From positions 1-16,110 of the forward strand of contig PCCU01000060.1 in the NCBI GenBank assembly GCA_002732015.1: 16,110 nucleotides of DNA. Direction: 5' to 3'. The position numbers were made by a program, and so were the translations under genes. Source of the stretch: Candidatus Pelagibacterales bacterium. Lineage in GTDB: Bacteria > Pseudomonadota > Alphaproteobacteria > TMED109. The number at the start of each line of letters is the position of its first letter. The first letter of the stretch is position 1. Below are positions 1-7,169 of the stretch, piece after piece. The notes beneath the pieces were generated by a model. The model was not told the DNA's origin, did no database searches, and worked only from the letters and a program-made list of their open reading frames with translations.

Positions 1-3000
1 TACTTTTGTAACTAGTAGTTTATTTACATCAGGTATTGCAAATGAGGCTACACCTAACATGAGTAGAGATGAATTTTTAGCACATGCTCAATTAAGAATT
101 AATGACGCACTTAATAGAAAAGCTGTAAGCGCTGATGAAGCTACAGTTGCGGCTTCTACTTTAGGTGTTAATACTAAATTATTCGCAAGAACAGTTGGAT
201 CAGCTATGTCTTCAATTCATACAAACTCAGAAGTATTTTCTTTTGATTATTACAAAAATGCCTCTGATCCGACAACTGTTGATACTGCTAATGATTTAAA
301 TAAAAAATACTTAGCATATTCTTATTACAATAGCTCACCATCATTAAAAGTATTTAATAATAAACTAGGAACTGCGAAAAATTCTTCTGGTAATACAGTT
401 GTAAATGACTCTTCAGGCCTTAAAGTTTATTTGAATTCAAGTGATGCAACTTCTTTAAATGTTAATGACAATACCACATGGCCATCAAAAGTTATGATAG
501 TAGGTAGATTTACTGATACCTCTGGAACTAACAACACTTCATTTGGAGAATCTAAATTGGACGGAAGGGAATTTACAGTTTCAAGTGTTAAGGCAGAAAG
601 TAATGGACAAAAATATTTACTACTATCAACTACAGATACTGATACCGTTAATATTACAGATACAGACGTACAAATTTTTCATACAGAGGCAACCGATGTT
701 GAAGCTTTTTTTGAAGGAGGCACGAACGTTTTTGATGGTTCTACGACTAACTTTAGCAGCAGTAAAGTAGTATTAAGAGAGACCTTTAAACACTCTTACA
801 AAAATACTGATGTTGCATTAGAGAGCAGAGGATTTAATGGAGGTCCAGCTGCAGTAGTTACTTCATCATCCGCAATTTCATCAGCTAATACAATAAGTAT
901 AAATGTTGATGGTGCTGGTGCTTCAACTGTTACATTGGCAATAGCATCTGGGTTAGATAATGCTGGAATTGCTGCTGATATAGAATCAGATATTAATACA
1001 GCTTTAGGAAGTGATAAGGTTACAGTTGAATGGACAGGAACAAATTATAAATTTATGTCTAATTTAGGTACATCTAGTGGTTCAGTAGTTATTACATCTC
1101 CTGGCGCCAATCTTAGTTCTCTTAATTTAGGAGGTAAAGGATGGGTAGGATCTGAAACGAGTGCTATTTCTAGCAGTACTGCTTCTGACTATGGCCAAAC
1201 ATTTACAGTTCCTGCATCTCAGACAATATCTTTAAAAGTTGGAGGTACTGCACCTAATGCTACTATATCTGTAACTGCTGGAAGTTATACTAATGCAACT
1301 TTGGCTTCTCACTTGACAACTCAAATAAACGCAGACTCAAACTTTTCAAATGTAACAGTATTATGGACAGGTGAGAACTATGCAATTACGCACGCTTCTT
1401 CAGCAATAAGTGAAGTGGTAGTAACCGATGAATTAGATGCTCATCTAAAATTAAGTACTTTAGCAGGAGGAAAAGCTTTAGACTCAGGAGCAGATACGAC
1501 AGGATTTTCTATTTTTTCAAATTTCCAAACTACACTAAAGGGTAATGCTACAACTGGAGAAGGAAACCTATACAAACTTGGGTTAGCAGGAAATTCTACT
1601 ACAGCAGCATACAGTGAACATAATATTGGTGCACAAAGTTACTCTACAGCAACAACAACAACAGATTGGGTAAATGAAAAAAAACCACCACTTAAAATTG
1701 CTTATGATGTTGAAAATCAAAAATTTACATTTGAAGGAGATGGGTCAATAATTGGACCAAGTCAATCAAGTAAATTTTTCTCTTTTTCAGTATTTGGTCC
1801 CTCCACTACAACTAACAGTATTGGTCTTAAATCATCTGCAAATGCTCCAACTTCATTAGTAGGGGGAGGAGAAAAACTTAGCTCTGAAGCAGTCATTTTT
1901 AAAGGAACCAATATTTCTACTAACCAGGCTTATGGAGTAACAGTTTCATATAATTCAAATTTAAATAGATTTACTATTAATAGTGCAACAACAGGAGAGA
2001 AAATATTAGCTGATGGTGCAGTTGGTGTGACTGAAACTACTACAGCATCAAATATTGAAATAGGAAGACTCGCTATAACTAGTGGCGTAGCTACTGCAAA
2101 TGAAGGCGGCTTTGGTGGCACTAATGCACTTTTTGGTTTAGGTTCAACAACAGCTGTAAATACTACAGCATCAGGTACCGCAAGAGGCTTAGCATCTCAA
2201 CCAGCCGTGTTAAGTGGTAAAACTTCAAATGAAGATTTATCAAAAGAGTTTTTTCTTTCTGCTACGACTCAAGAAAATGTGTTTTTGATGAATGTTGACG
2301 GAGTAAGTTCTCCAGTAAGAGTTCCTGAAGGTACATACACAGGCTCGACACTTGCTGCAGCACTACAATTAAGAATTAATCAAATGGAAAGCACCACTGG
2401 TAAAACTGTGAATGGTGTAAAAGTAGCTTATGATTTAGCAAATAATAGATTAACATTTACAACCGGCACTACAGGACCAAAAAGTCAAATGTTCGTTTCT
2501 GGTGCAGCAAGACTAGGCTTAGATGATTTAGACGTAGCATCTGGTTCAACTCCTGTAATATTTGATCTACCATCATCTGCAGCAACAATTGATGGAAAAA
2601 ATGCTTATGTCAATTCTGACACTGAAATTGTAACAGTAGCTCCTGAAGATATGTTTGATCCTAATGACGCTACTGTAAAAGCTTACACTAGGGTATTTTT
2701 GAAGCCTGGAGAATTAACATTTGACACCAAGGGAGCTCTTGTAAGTCCTACTCAAAGAGTTGAATATAAAGGAGATTTTCCTGCTGATATAGAAACAGGA
2801 AAGGATGCTTTGTCTATTGACCTTGATTTAAGCTTTGCAGATTCTACTCAGCTTGCATCGCCTTTTTCAGTTACCTCCGTTTCTCAAGATGGACAGACAG
2901 TTGGACGTTTAGATGGTTTAGATATTGATGCTTCTGGTTTAGTTAGAGCAAACTATACAAATGGTGATAACGTTGCTTTAGGAAGACTAGTGATTTCAAA

Positions 3001-3259
3001 CTTTAACAACCAAAATGGATTAAAACAAATTGGTAATGCAACTTATGTTGAAACTTCAGTTTCAGGAACTGCAATAGTGGGTGAGGCAGGAGCAGACGGT
3101 TTTGGTACTATCTTATCTGGTTCTCTAGAGAGATCAAATGTTGATATTACAGAAGAGTTAGTAAGTTTGATTACAGCACAAAGAAACTTCCAAGCAAATG
3201 CTAAGTCCATTGAAACCAACTCAACAATTACACAGGCCATAATTAACATTAGAAGTTAG
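1..3259 (+). CDS. flgE: Flagellar hook protein FlgE, giant form, 5' end outside the window
   Basis: Hook subunit, exported through the flagellar type III system and polymerised outside the cell. The reading frame is open to the left edge (first full codon at 2), giving 1085 visible residues, so the ATG at 59 is very probably internal. The C-terminus has the axial-protein signature: a GRLVISNF / QIGNATYVET stretch, then SGSLERSNVDITEELVSLI and QRNFQANAKSIETNSTITQA, ending at a TAG. The usual N-terminal rod/hook segment (NNLAN-type motif) must lie upstream. The middle is low-complexity Ser/Thr/Gly/Ala-rich beta sequence with two clear surface modules (830-1135, 1139-1471) and a more diverged one (about 2249-2533). 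Typical FlgE is about 400-700 residues, so this is very large. FlgF follows after 29 bases. Hook identity rests on the C-terminus, gene order before flgF, and size; another hook-family protein is the only real alternative. Confidence 0.9.
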   Translation, partial: TFVTSSLFTSGIANEATPNMSRDEFLAHAQLRINDALNRKAVSADEATVAASTLGVNTKLFARTVGSAMSSIHTNSEVFSFDYYKNASDPTTVDTANDLNKKYLAYSYYNSSPSLKVFNNKLGTAKNSSGNTVVNDSSGLKVYLNSSDATSLNVNDNTTWPSKVMIVGRFTDTSGTNNTSFGESKLDGREFTVSSVKAESNGQKYLLLSTTDTDTVNITDTDVQIFHTEATDVEAFFEGGTNVFDGSTTNFSSSKVVLRETFKHSYKNTDVALESRGFNGGPAAVVTSSSAISSANTISINVDGAGASTVTLAIASGLDNAGIAADIESDINTALGSDKVTVEWTGTNYKFMSNLGTSSGSVVITSPGANLSSLNLGGKGWVGSETSAISSSTASDYGQTFTVPASQTISLKVGGTAPNATISVTAGSYTNATLASHLTTQINADSNFSNVTVLWTGENYAITHASSAISEVVVTDELDAHLKLSTLAGGKALDSGADTTGFSIFSNFQTTLKGNATTGEGNLYKLGLAGNSTTAAYSEHNIGAQSYSTATTTTDWVNEKKPPLKIAYDVENQKFTFEGDGSIIGPSQSSKFFSFSVFGPSTTTNSIGLKSSANAPTSLVGGGEKLSSEAVIFKGTNISTNQAYGVTVSYNSNLNRFTINSATTGEKILADGAVGVTETTTASNIEIGRLAITSGVATANEGGFGGTNALFGLGSTTAVNTTASGTARGLASQPAVLSGKTSNEDLSKEFFLSATTQENVFLMNVDGVSSPVRVPEGTYTGSTLAAALQLRINQMESTTGKTVNGVKVAYDLANNRLTFTTGTTGPKSQMFVSGAARLGLDDLDVASGSTPVIFDLPSSAATIDGKNAYVNSDTEIVTVAPEDMFDPNDATVKAYTRVFLKPGELTFDTKGALVSPTQRVEYKGDFPADIETGKDALSIDLDLSFADSTQLASPFSVTSVSQDGQTVGRLDGLDIDASGLVRANYTNGDNVALGRLVISNFNNQNGLKQIGNATYVETSVSGTAIVGEAGADGFGTILSGSLERSNVDITEELVSLITAQRNFQANAKSIETNSTITQAIINIRS
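830..1135 (+). repeat. Hook surface module E1 (shared with FlgK)
   Basis: About 102 residues of FlgE. Order of landmarks: GG-AVV entry, NTISINVDG, TLAIASG, DIESDINTAL, VEWTGTNYKF, then a VVIT strand. The same order occurs in E2 and in three FlgK copies. It resembles the flagellin/hook IN-type modules known from hook and junction proteins; the fold assignment is inference. Confidence 0.75.
1139..1471 (+). repeat. Hook surface module E2 (shared with FlgK)
   Basis: About 111 residues directly after E1. Landmarks: GWVG entry, QTISLKVGG, AGSYTNATLASHLTTQIN, ADSNFSN, VLWTGENYAI, VVVTDELDAHLKLS, then an AGG exit. It is closer to the FlgK copies than E1 is; bases 1324-1342 match FlgK bases 10457-10475 at 18 of 19 positions. 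Confidence 0.8.
2249..2533 (+). repeat. Diverged hook module E3
   Basis: About 95 residues with the same general plan: FLMNVDG, PEGTYTGSTLAAALQLRIN, VKVAYDLANNRLTFTTG, then ARLGLDD. It lacks the WTG box and the exit motif of E1/E2, and looks like the common ancestral hook/FlgK module rather than a recent duplicate. Boundaries are approximate. Confidence 0.5.
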
Positions 3260-3288
3260 TATAGGTTATAAAAGGAAAGGAGTAATTT

Positions 3289-4071
3289 ATGGATAGAATG
3301 ATACATACAGCTTTAAATAGCTTAAAGATGATTTTACAAAACCAGCAAATTACTTCTCAAAATATTTCAAATGCTTCAGTAGTCGGTTATAGGAAAGATG
3401 CTAATTCTGAATTTGGAACAGTTTACTTAAATGGAGAGGATCAATTAAATGCTAGGGTTTTTGCGACTAGGCAAATAGGAGCATTCTCCAATCAGCAAGG
3501 TGAACTAGAATCTACAGAAAACCCGTTAGATGTTGCAATAAACGGAAATGGTTTTTTTGTAGTTCAACCTAAAATAGGAGAAATAGCGCTATCAAGGAGA
3601 GGTGACTTTTCTCTTGATCAAGAAGGACAGTTAAAGGATGGAGATGGTAGCTTAGTTTTAGGAAATGATTTACAACCAATAGTTTTACCAGCTTTCAGAA
3701 AACTTGAGATATCAAGCGAAGGTGAAATTAGAATTAATGCATTGGAGGCACCTCTGGATGCCCCATTACAGTTGGTGGCTACATTAGGAACTAATAAAGG
3801 TGAAGAACTAGAGTTAGAAAAAGGCCCTGATGGTTTTATCAGACCTAAAGCCGCATTAGATGATCAAGGACAAGAAAATACTCCAGCTATAGAAGCAACA
3901 GGAGGAGTTTTTATGGTAAATAATTATTTAGAAAAGTCTAATGTAAACCCTGTAGAAGAATTAATTATGACTTTAGAACATCAAAGAAACTATGAAACGC
4001 ATGTTAAATTTATAGATCTTGCAAAGCAAATGGACGAGGGTGGGTCAAGTTTGATGAGAGTTCCAGAATAA
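3289..4071 (+). CDS. flgF: Flagellar proximal rod protein FlgF
   Basis: Proximal rod subunit, secreted by the flagellar export apparatus into the periplasm. 260 residues, close to the usual ~245-260. The N-terminus MDRMIHTALNSLKMILQNQ followed by SQNISNASVVGYRKD is the classic FlgF start. NPLDVAINGNGFFVVQ (residues 78-93) is the conserved FlgF/FlgG box, and the C-terminal helix has NPVEELIMTLEHQRNYETHVK. Start chosen at 3289 because GGAAAGGAG (3274-3282) sits six bases upstream; a second Met at residue 4 is less well spaced. It follows flgE by 29 bases with no visible promoter, so it is probably co-transcribed with it. It differs from FlgG in the N-terminal MDR and the weaker QRNYE motif. The stop codon overlaps a small AGAATA/TATTCT inverted repeat. 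Confidence 0.96.
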   Translation: MDRMIHTALNSLKMILQNQQITSQNISNASVVGYRKDANSEFGTVYLNGEDQLNARVFATRQIGAFSNQQGELESTENPLDVAINGNGFFVVQPKIGEIALSRRGDFSLDQEGQLKDGDGSLVLGNDLQPIVLPAFRKLEISSEGEIRINALEAPLDAPLQLVATLGTNKGEELELEKGPDGFIRPKAALDDQGQENTPAIEATGGVFMVNNYLEKSNVNPVEELIMTLEHQRNYETHVKFIDLAKQMDEGGSSLMRVPE

Positions 4072-4118
4072 AATATTCTTTTAAAAAAAAACTTCTTTAA
4101 AAATTAATTATAATTCGT

Positions 4119-4134
4119 TGGCATACTCCTTGCA
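4119..4134 (+). promoter_or_regulatory. Sigma-54 (RpoN) promoter upstream of flgG
   Basis: TGGCAT, five bases, then TTGCA, with the invariant GG (4120-4121) and GC (4132-4133) at the exact -24/-12 spacing. The predicted transcription start is near 4145, about 24 bases before the flgG ATG. It lies in the only sizeable gap in the operon. Sigma-54 control of middle/late flagellar genes is known in several groups and implies an RpoN and an AAA+ enhancer-binding activator elsewhere in the genome. Confidence 0.8.
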
Positions 4135-4154
4135 GAATATTATTTAAATATTCT
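4134..4154 (+). promoter_or_regulatory. AT-rich dyad over the predicted sigma-54 start
   Basis: Perfect 8-base inverted repeat, AGAATATT (4134-4141) and AATATTCT (4147-4154), with a 5-base loop. Its centre is at 4144, essentially the predicted +1. It could be an operator, an easily melted initiation region, or chance in AT-rich DNA. The flgG ribosome site follows at once. Confidence 0.4.
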
Positions 4155-4160
4155 AGGAGG
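4155..4160 (+). promoter_or_regulatory. Strong ribosome binding site of flgG
   Basis: AGGAGG eight bases before the ATG at 4169. It is among the strongest sites in the window, in contrast to the weak sites before flgH, flgI, flgJ, flgK and flgL. Confidence 0.85.
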
Positions 4161-4168
4161 TAAACCTT

Positions 4169-4957
4169 ATGGGTACAAATTCAATGCATGTTGCAAAAAC
4201 TGGGTTAAATGCTCAGCAACGAAGAATGCAAGTTATCGCAAATAATTTAGCTAATGTTAATACAACTGGATTTAAAAGAGAAAGAGTTAACTTTGAAACT
4301 CTTTTATATCAAGTATTAAGAAGCAGTGGTGAGCAAACATCTGCAGATACTAACTTGACGTCTGCTTTTTCAGTGGGTACTGGAGTTAGAATAGTAAATG
4401 CAGATAAATTATTTAGCCAAGGCAGTATAGTGTCTACCGATAACGCTTTAGACTTAGCTATTGATGGAAGTGGTTTTTTTCAAGTTTTATTACCGGATGG
4501 AAGAATTGGATTTACAAGAAATGGAACCTTTTCTAGAAATAATGAGGGAGCACTTACAACTTCAAGTGGTTTTGTAATTCAACCAGAAATAGTAATTCCT
4601 GAAGATGCTCAGGAAATAAATGTATCTTCAGATGGAGTAGTTGCAGTTCAACTTCCAGGTGCTGTAGAACAGGAAGAAGTAGGACAAATTGAACTAGCAG
4701 AATTTCAAAACAGAAATGGTTTACAACCAATTGGAGAAAGTTTCTTTGTAGAAACACCAGCTAGTGGTGAGGCAATAGTTGCAAATCCTTTAGAAGGAAG
4801 CTTTGGTAAAGTAGTACAGGGAGCATTGGAAAGTTCAAACGTAAGCGTAGTTAAGGAATTAGTAGATATGATTGAAACTCAAAGAGCTTACGAAGTAAAT
4901 TCAAAAGCAATTTCTTCTGTTGATGAAATGTTAAGATTTATTTCAAATAATTTATAG
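4169..4957 (+). CDS. flgG: Flagellar distal rod protein FlgG
   Basis: Distal rod subunit, about 26 copies forming the drive shaft through the P and L rings. 262 residues, almost exactly the family length of ~260. Visible signatures: MGTNSMHVAKTGLNAQQ, NNLANVNTTGFKRERVNFE (25-43), NALDLAIDGSGFFQVLLPDGR (from residue 92), RNGLQPIGESFFVETPASGEA, and the C-terminal QGALESSNVSVVKELVDMIE with QRAYEVNSKAI. The ATG at 4169 is set by AGGAGG at 4155-4160. It is the first gene after the sigma-54 promoter and so probably heads the flgG-H-I-J-K-L transcript. In many Alphaproteobacteria flgA lies between flgG and flgH; here flgH follows directly after nine bases. Confidence 0.97.
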   Translation: MGTNSMHVAKTGLNAQQRRMQVIANNLANVNTTGFKRERVNFETLLYQVLRSSGEQTSADTNLTSAFSVGTGVRIVNADKLFSQGSIVSTDNALDLAIDGSGFFQVLLPDGRIGFTRNGTFSRNNEGALTTSSGFVIQPEIVIPEDAQEINVSSDGVVAVQLPGAVEQEEVGQIELAEFQNRNGLQPIGESFFVETPASGEAIVANPLEGSFGKVVQGALESSNVSVVKELVDMIETQRAYEVNSKAISSVDEMLRFISNNL

Positions 4958-4966
4958 GCAATATGT

Positions 4967-5689
4967 ATGAAGTTATATTTTAAAATAATACCTATTTGTT
5001 TTATGTTGTTTGGATGTTCTACATATATGGAAAATAAAAAGGCAGAAGAATTTATTCCTATTCATCAAGAAATTTCTTTTGATGAAAAAGATGACACTAT
5101 AGATGGATCCATTTATGATGAAAAAAGTTCAGGATTTTTTGCAAGTGACAGAAGAGCAAATAATGTAGGTGATATACTTACAGTAACTTTAAATGAGTCT
5201 TTAAGTGCTAGTAAGTCAACTACTAATACTACTACAAAGGCTGATACTTTTGGTGTTACTCTACCACCATTATTTTCTAATGGTGCAGGTACAAAATCTG
5301 TAGCCAATCAATTAGATAATAAATTAGGTGTAGGCAACGGAGGTGTGGAAAGTTCTGATTTTACTGCAGGAGCTAATCAATCATTTTCAGGTGCTGGAAC
5401 AGCTGCTCAAACTAATACTTTAACAGGTAGTATGACAGTAACAGTAATTAGGGTATATCCGAATGGAAATTTAGAAATTAAAGGACAAAAAAAATTAATT
5501 CTTAATGACGGAAGTGAATACTTAAGATTAAGTGGAATTATTAGGCCAGAAGATATATCTGCTAGTAATACAATATCATCTTCAAGTATTGCAGATGCAA
5601 AAATTACATATACTAATGCTGGAGTTTATGCAACTTCAACAAAGCCTGGATGGCTAAGCAAAATTTTTAGAGAGATAACACCATTTTAG
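4967..5689 (+). CDS. flgH: Flagellar L-ring lipoprotein FlgH
   Basis: Forms the L ring, the outer-membrane bushing around the distal rod. 240 residues (family about 220-250). The N-terminus is a lipoprotein signal peptide with lipobox LFGC, giving a lipidated Cys17 followed by Ser, consistent with outer-membrane sorting by the Lol rule. Conserved core: DRRANNVGDILTV (61-73), NESLSASKSTT, then a Ser/Thr/Gly-rich linker, TLTGSMTVTVIRVYPNGNLEI, KGQKKLILNDGSEYLRLSG, and IRPEDISASNTI. The start at 4967 gives the short, correctly charged signal peptide; an ATG at 4963 is out of frame. The ribosome site is poor, suggesting translational coupling to flgG nine bases upstream. Its presence shows an outer membrane. 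Confidence 0.96.
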   Translation: MKLYFKIIPICFMLFGCSTYMENKKAEEFIPIHQEISFDEKDDTIDGSIYDEKSSGFFASDRRANNVGDILTVTLNESLSASKSTTNTTTKADTFGVTLPPLFSNGAGTKSVANQLDNKLGVGNGGVESSDFTAGANQSFSGAGTAAQTNTLTGSMTVTVIRVYPNGNLEIKGQKKLILNDGSEYLRLSGIIRPEDISASNTISSSSIADAKITYTNAGVYATSTKPGWLSKIFREITPF

Positions 5690-5699
5690 AGAGAATATT

Positions 5700-6821
5700 T
5701 TGAAAAAATTAACTATTTTAATATTTTTATTATTTAACTTATTTTTACAGTCTGCCTTTGCTGACAGATTAAAAGATTTAGTTTCAATTGCGGGTATTAG
5801 GACTAACCAGCTATTGGGATATGGAATAGTAATAGGATTAAACGGTACAGGAGATAGCACCACAAACTTAACGCTTCAAAGTATTCAATCATTAATTTCT
5901 CAATTTGATATTGTAGTCAGTACATCAGATTTGACAGCTAAAAACGCTGCTGCAGTTATGGTAACTGCAGATTTACCTGCTTTTTCAAAGCCAGGACAAA
6001 CATTAGACGTAACCGTTTCTGCAATTGGAAAAGCAAAATCTTTAAGAGGAGGCACATTGCTAATGACTCCTTTAAAAGGAGCAGATGGAGAACTCTATGC
6101 TATAGCTCAAGGAAATCTTGCTGTTGGAGGCTTAGGGGTAGAAGGAGCTGATGGTTCAAGTGTTTCTGTAAATATACCAACAGTTGGTAGAATTCCTAAA
6201 GGAGCAACAGTTGAAAAAATGGTAGAATCTCCATTTATAAGGTCAAACAATTTAGTATTAAACTTACACCAAGGAGACTTTAGTACTGCTAATATTGTTT
6301 CTGAAAAAATTAATGAAATTTTTGGCCCAGAAGTAGCTGTTCCATTAGACGCAACCTCAATTAAAGTTAGGGCTCCAGAGGATCCAGCACAAAAAGTATC
6401 TTTTGTTAGTTTGCTAGAAAATATAGAAGTAGAACCAGCTAGACCTAAAGCAAGGGTAGTCGTAAATGCAAGAACAGGAACAATTGTTATAGGGGGTGAC
6501 GTTAAAGTTACTCCTACTGCAGTAACTCACGGAAAACTAACAGTTAGCATTCAAGAAGACACAGCAGTAGTAAGTGAGGCACAAGGAGCTATGCAAAATG
6601 CAAACTCTACTGTAGCTGGAACAGCTGCTACTACAGCACAAGATACCCAAATCGGAGTAGAAGAGGAGAATGCAAGAGCATTCGTATTTGATACAGGAAC
6701 TTCTCTTTCGGAAATAGTAGATGCAATAAACAATGTTGGGGCAAGTGCTGCAGATTTAGTTGCAATTCTCGAAGCATTAAGAGAGGCAGGTTCATTGCGA
6801 GCTGAACTTATAATTATTTAG
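5700..6821 (+). CDS. flgI: Flagellar P-ring protein FlgI
   Basis: Forms the P ring in the peptidoglycan layer around the distal rod. 373 residues, normal for the family (~365). Sec signal peptide: MKK, a hydrophobic run, then SAFA with cleavage after residue 21. The mature protein begins DRLKDLVSIAGIR, followed by GYGIVIGLNGTGD (40-52), the best-known FlgI block. Further hallmarks are PAFSKPGQTLDVTVSAIG, GGTLLMTPLKGADGE, ARVVVNARTGTIVIGG, and a C-terminal ALREAGSLRAELIII. The start codon is TTG; nothing upstream in frame serves better and the two lysines begin the signal peptide at residue 2. The ribosome site is weak (GAGAGA at 5689-5694), with ten bases after flgH. Its usual chaperone FlgA is not in the window. 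Confidence 0.97.
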   Translation: MKKLTILIFLLFNLFLQSAFADRLKDLVSIAGIRTNQLLGYGIVIGLNGTGDSTTNLTLQSIQSLISQFDIVVSTSDLTAKNAAAVMVTADLPAFSKPGQTLDVTVSAIGKAKSLRGGTLLMTPLKGADGELYAIAQGNLAVGGLGVEGADGSSVSVNIPTVGRIPKGATVEKMVESPFIRSNNLVLNLHQGDFSTANIVSEKINEIFGPEVAVPLDATSIKVRAPEDPAQKVSFVSLLENIEVEPARPKARVVVNARTGTIVIGGDVKVTPTAVTHGKLTVSIQEDTAVVSEAQGAMQNANSTVAGTAATTAQDTQIGVEEENARAFVFDTGTSLSEIVDAINNVGASAADLVAILEALREAGSLRAELIII

Positions 6822-6830
6822 GATAAAAAA

Positions 6831-7166
6831 GTGGATGGAATTGCAAACTTAACAAAAAAATTTGACTTAAACTTGTTGTTAAATGAAAAAGTTAAAACAT
6901 CAGCTGATAAAGAATTAAAAGAAGTCGCTGAGGAATTTGAGTCTTTATTCTTAAATGAAATGCTTAAAAGAGCCAATGCTGCAAAATTAGCAAAATCTAT
7001 CCTTTCTAATGATGAACAAGAAACATATATGTCTTTATTAAATCAAGAACGTGCAAAATTAATAGCTAAAAGCCAGAGCTTCGGTATAGCAGAGGCTTTA
7101 GTTAATCAATTTTCTAGAAGTAAGAATGTATCTTCTAATGCTTCTAAAAAAATTAGTATAGATTAA
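6831..7166 (+). CDS. flgJ: Rod-binding protein FlgJ, N-terminal domain only
   Basis: Rod cap / rod-assembly scaffold in the periplasm. 111 residues with the rod-binding signature: LKEVAEEFESLFLNEMLKRA (29-48), then MSLLNQERAKLIAKSQSFGIAEALVNQF. The C-terminal glucosaminidase (muramidase) domain of enterobacterial FlgJ (~310 residues) is absent, as in many Alphaproteobacteria and Epsilonproteobacteria, where a separate lytic enzyme opens the wall. The start is GTG at 6831, nine bases after the flgI stop; a nearby ATG at 6835 is out of frame. No strong ribosome site is visible, so coupling to flgI is likely. flgK follows after three bases. Confidence 0.9.
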   Translation: MDGIANLTKKFDLNLLLNEKVKTSADKELKEVAEEFESLFLNEMLKRANAAKLAKSILSNDEQETYMSLLNQERAKLIAKSQSFGIAEALVNQFSRSKNVSSNASKKISID

Positions 7167-7169
7167 GAA

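Noticed and set aside
59..61. ATG at 59 as the true start of the hook gene
   Set aside because: The same frame is open back to base 2, the sequence just upstream reads as protein, no ribosome site precedes the ATG, and the conserved hook N-terminus is missing downstream of it.
4065..4079. AGAATA-AAA-TATTCT as a terminator after flgF
   Set aside because: The stem is six bases with one G-C pair, the loop three, and only four T follow before a run of A; too weak to call a terminator.
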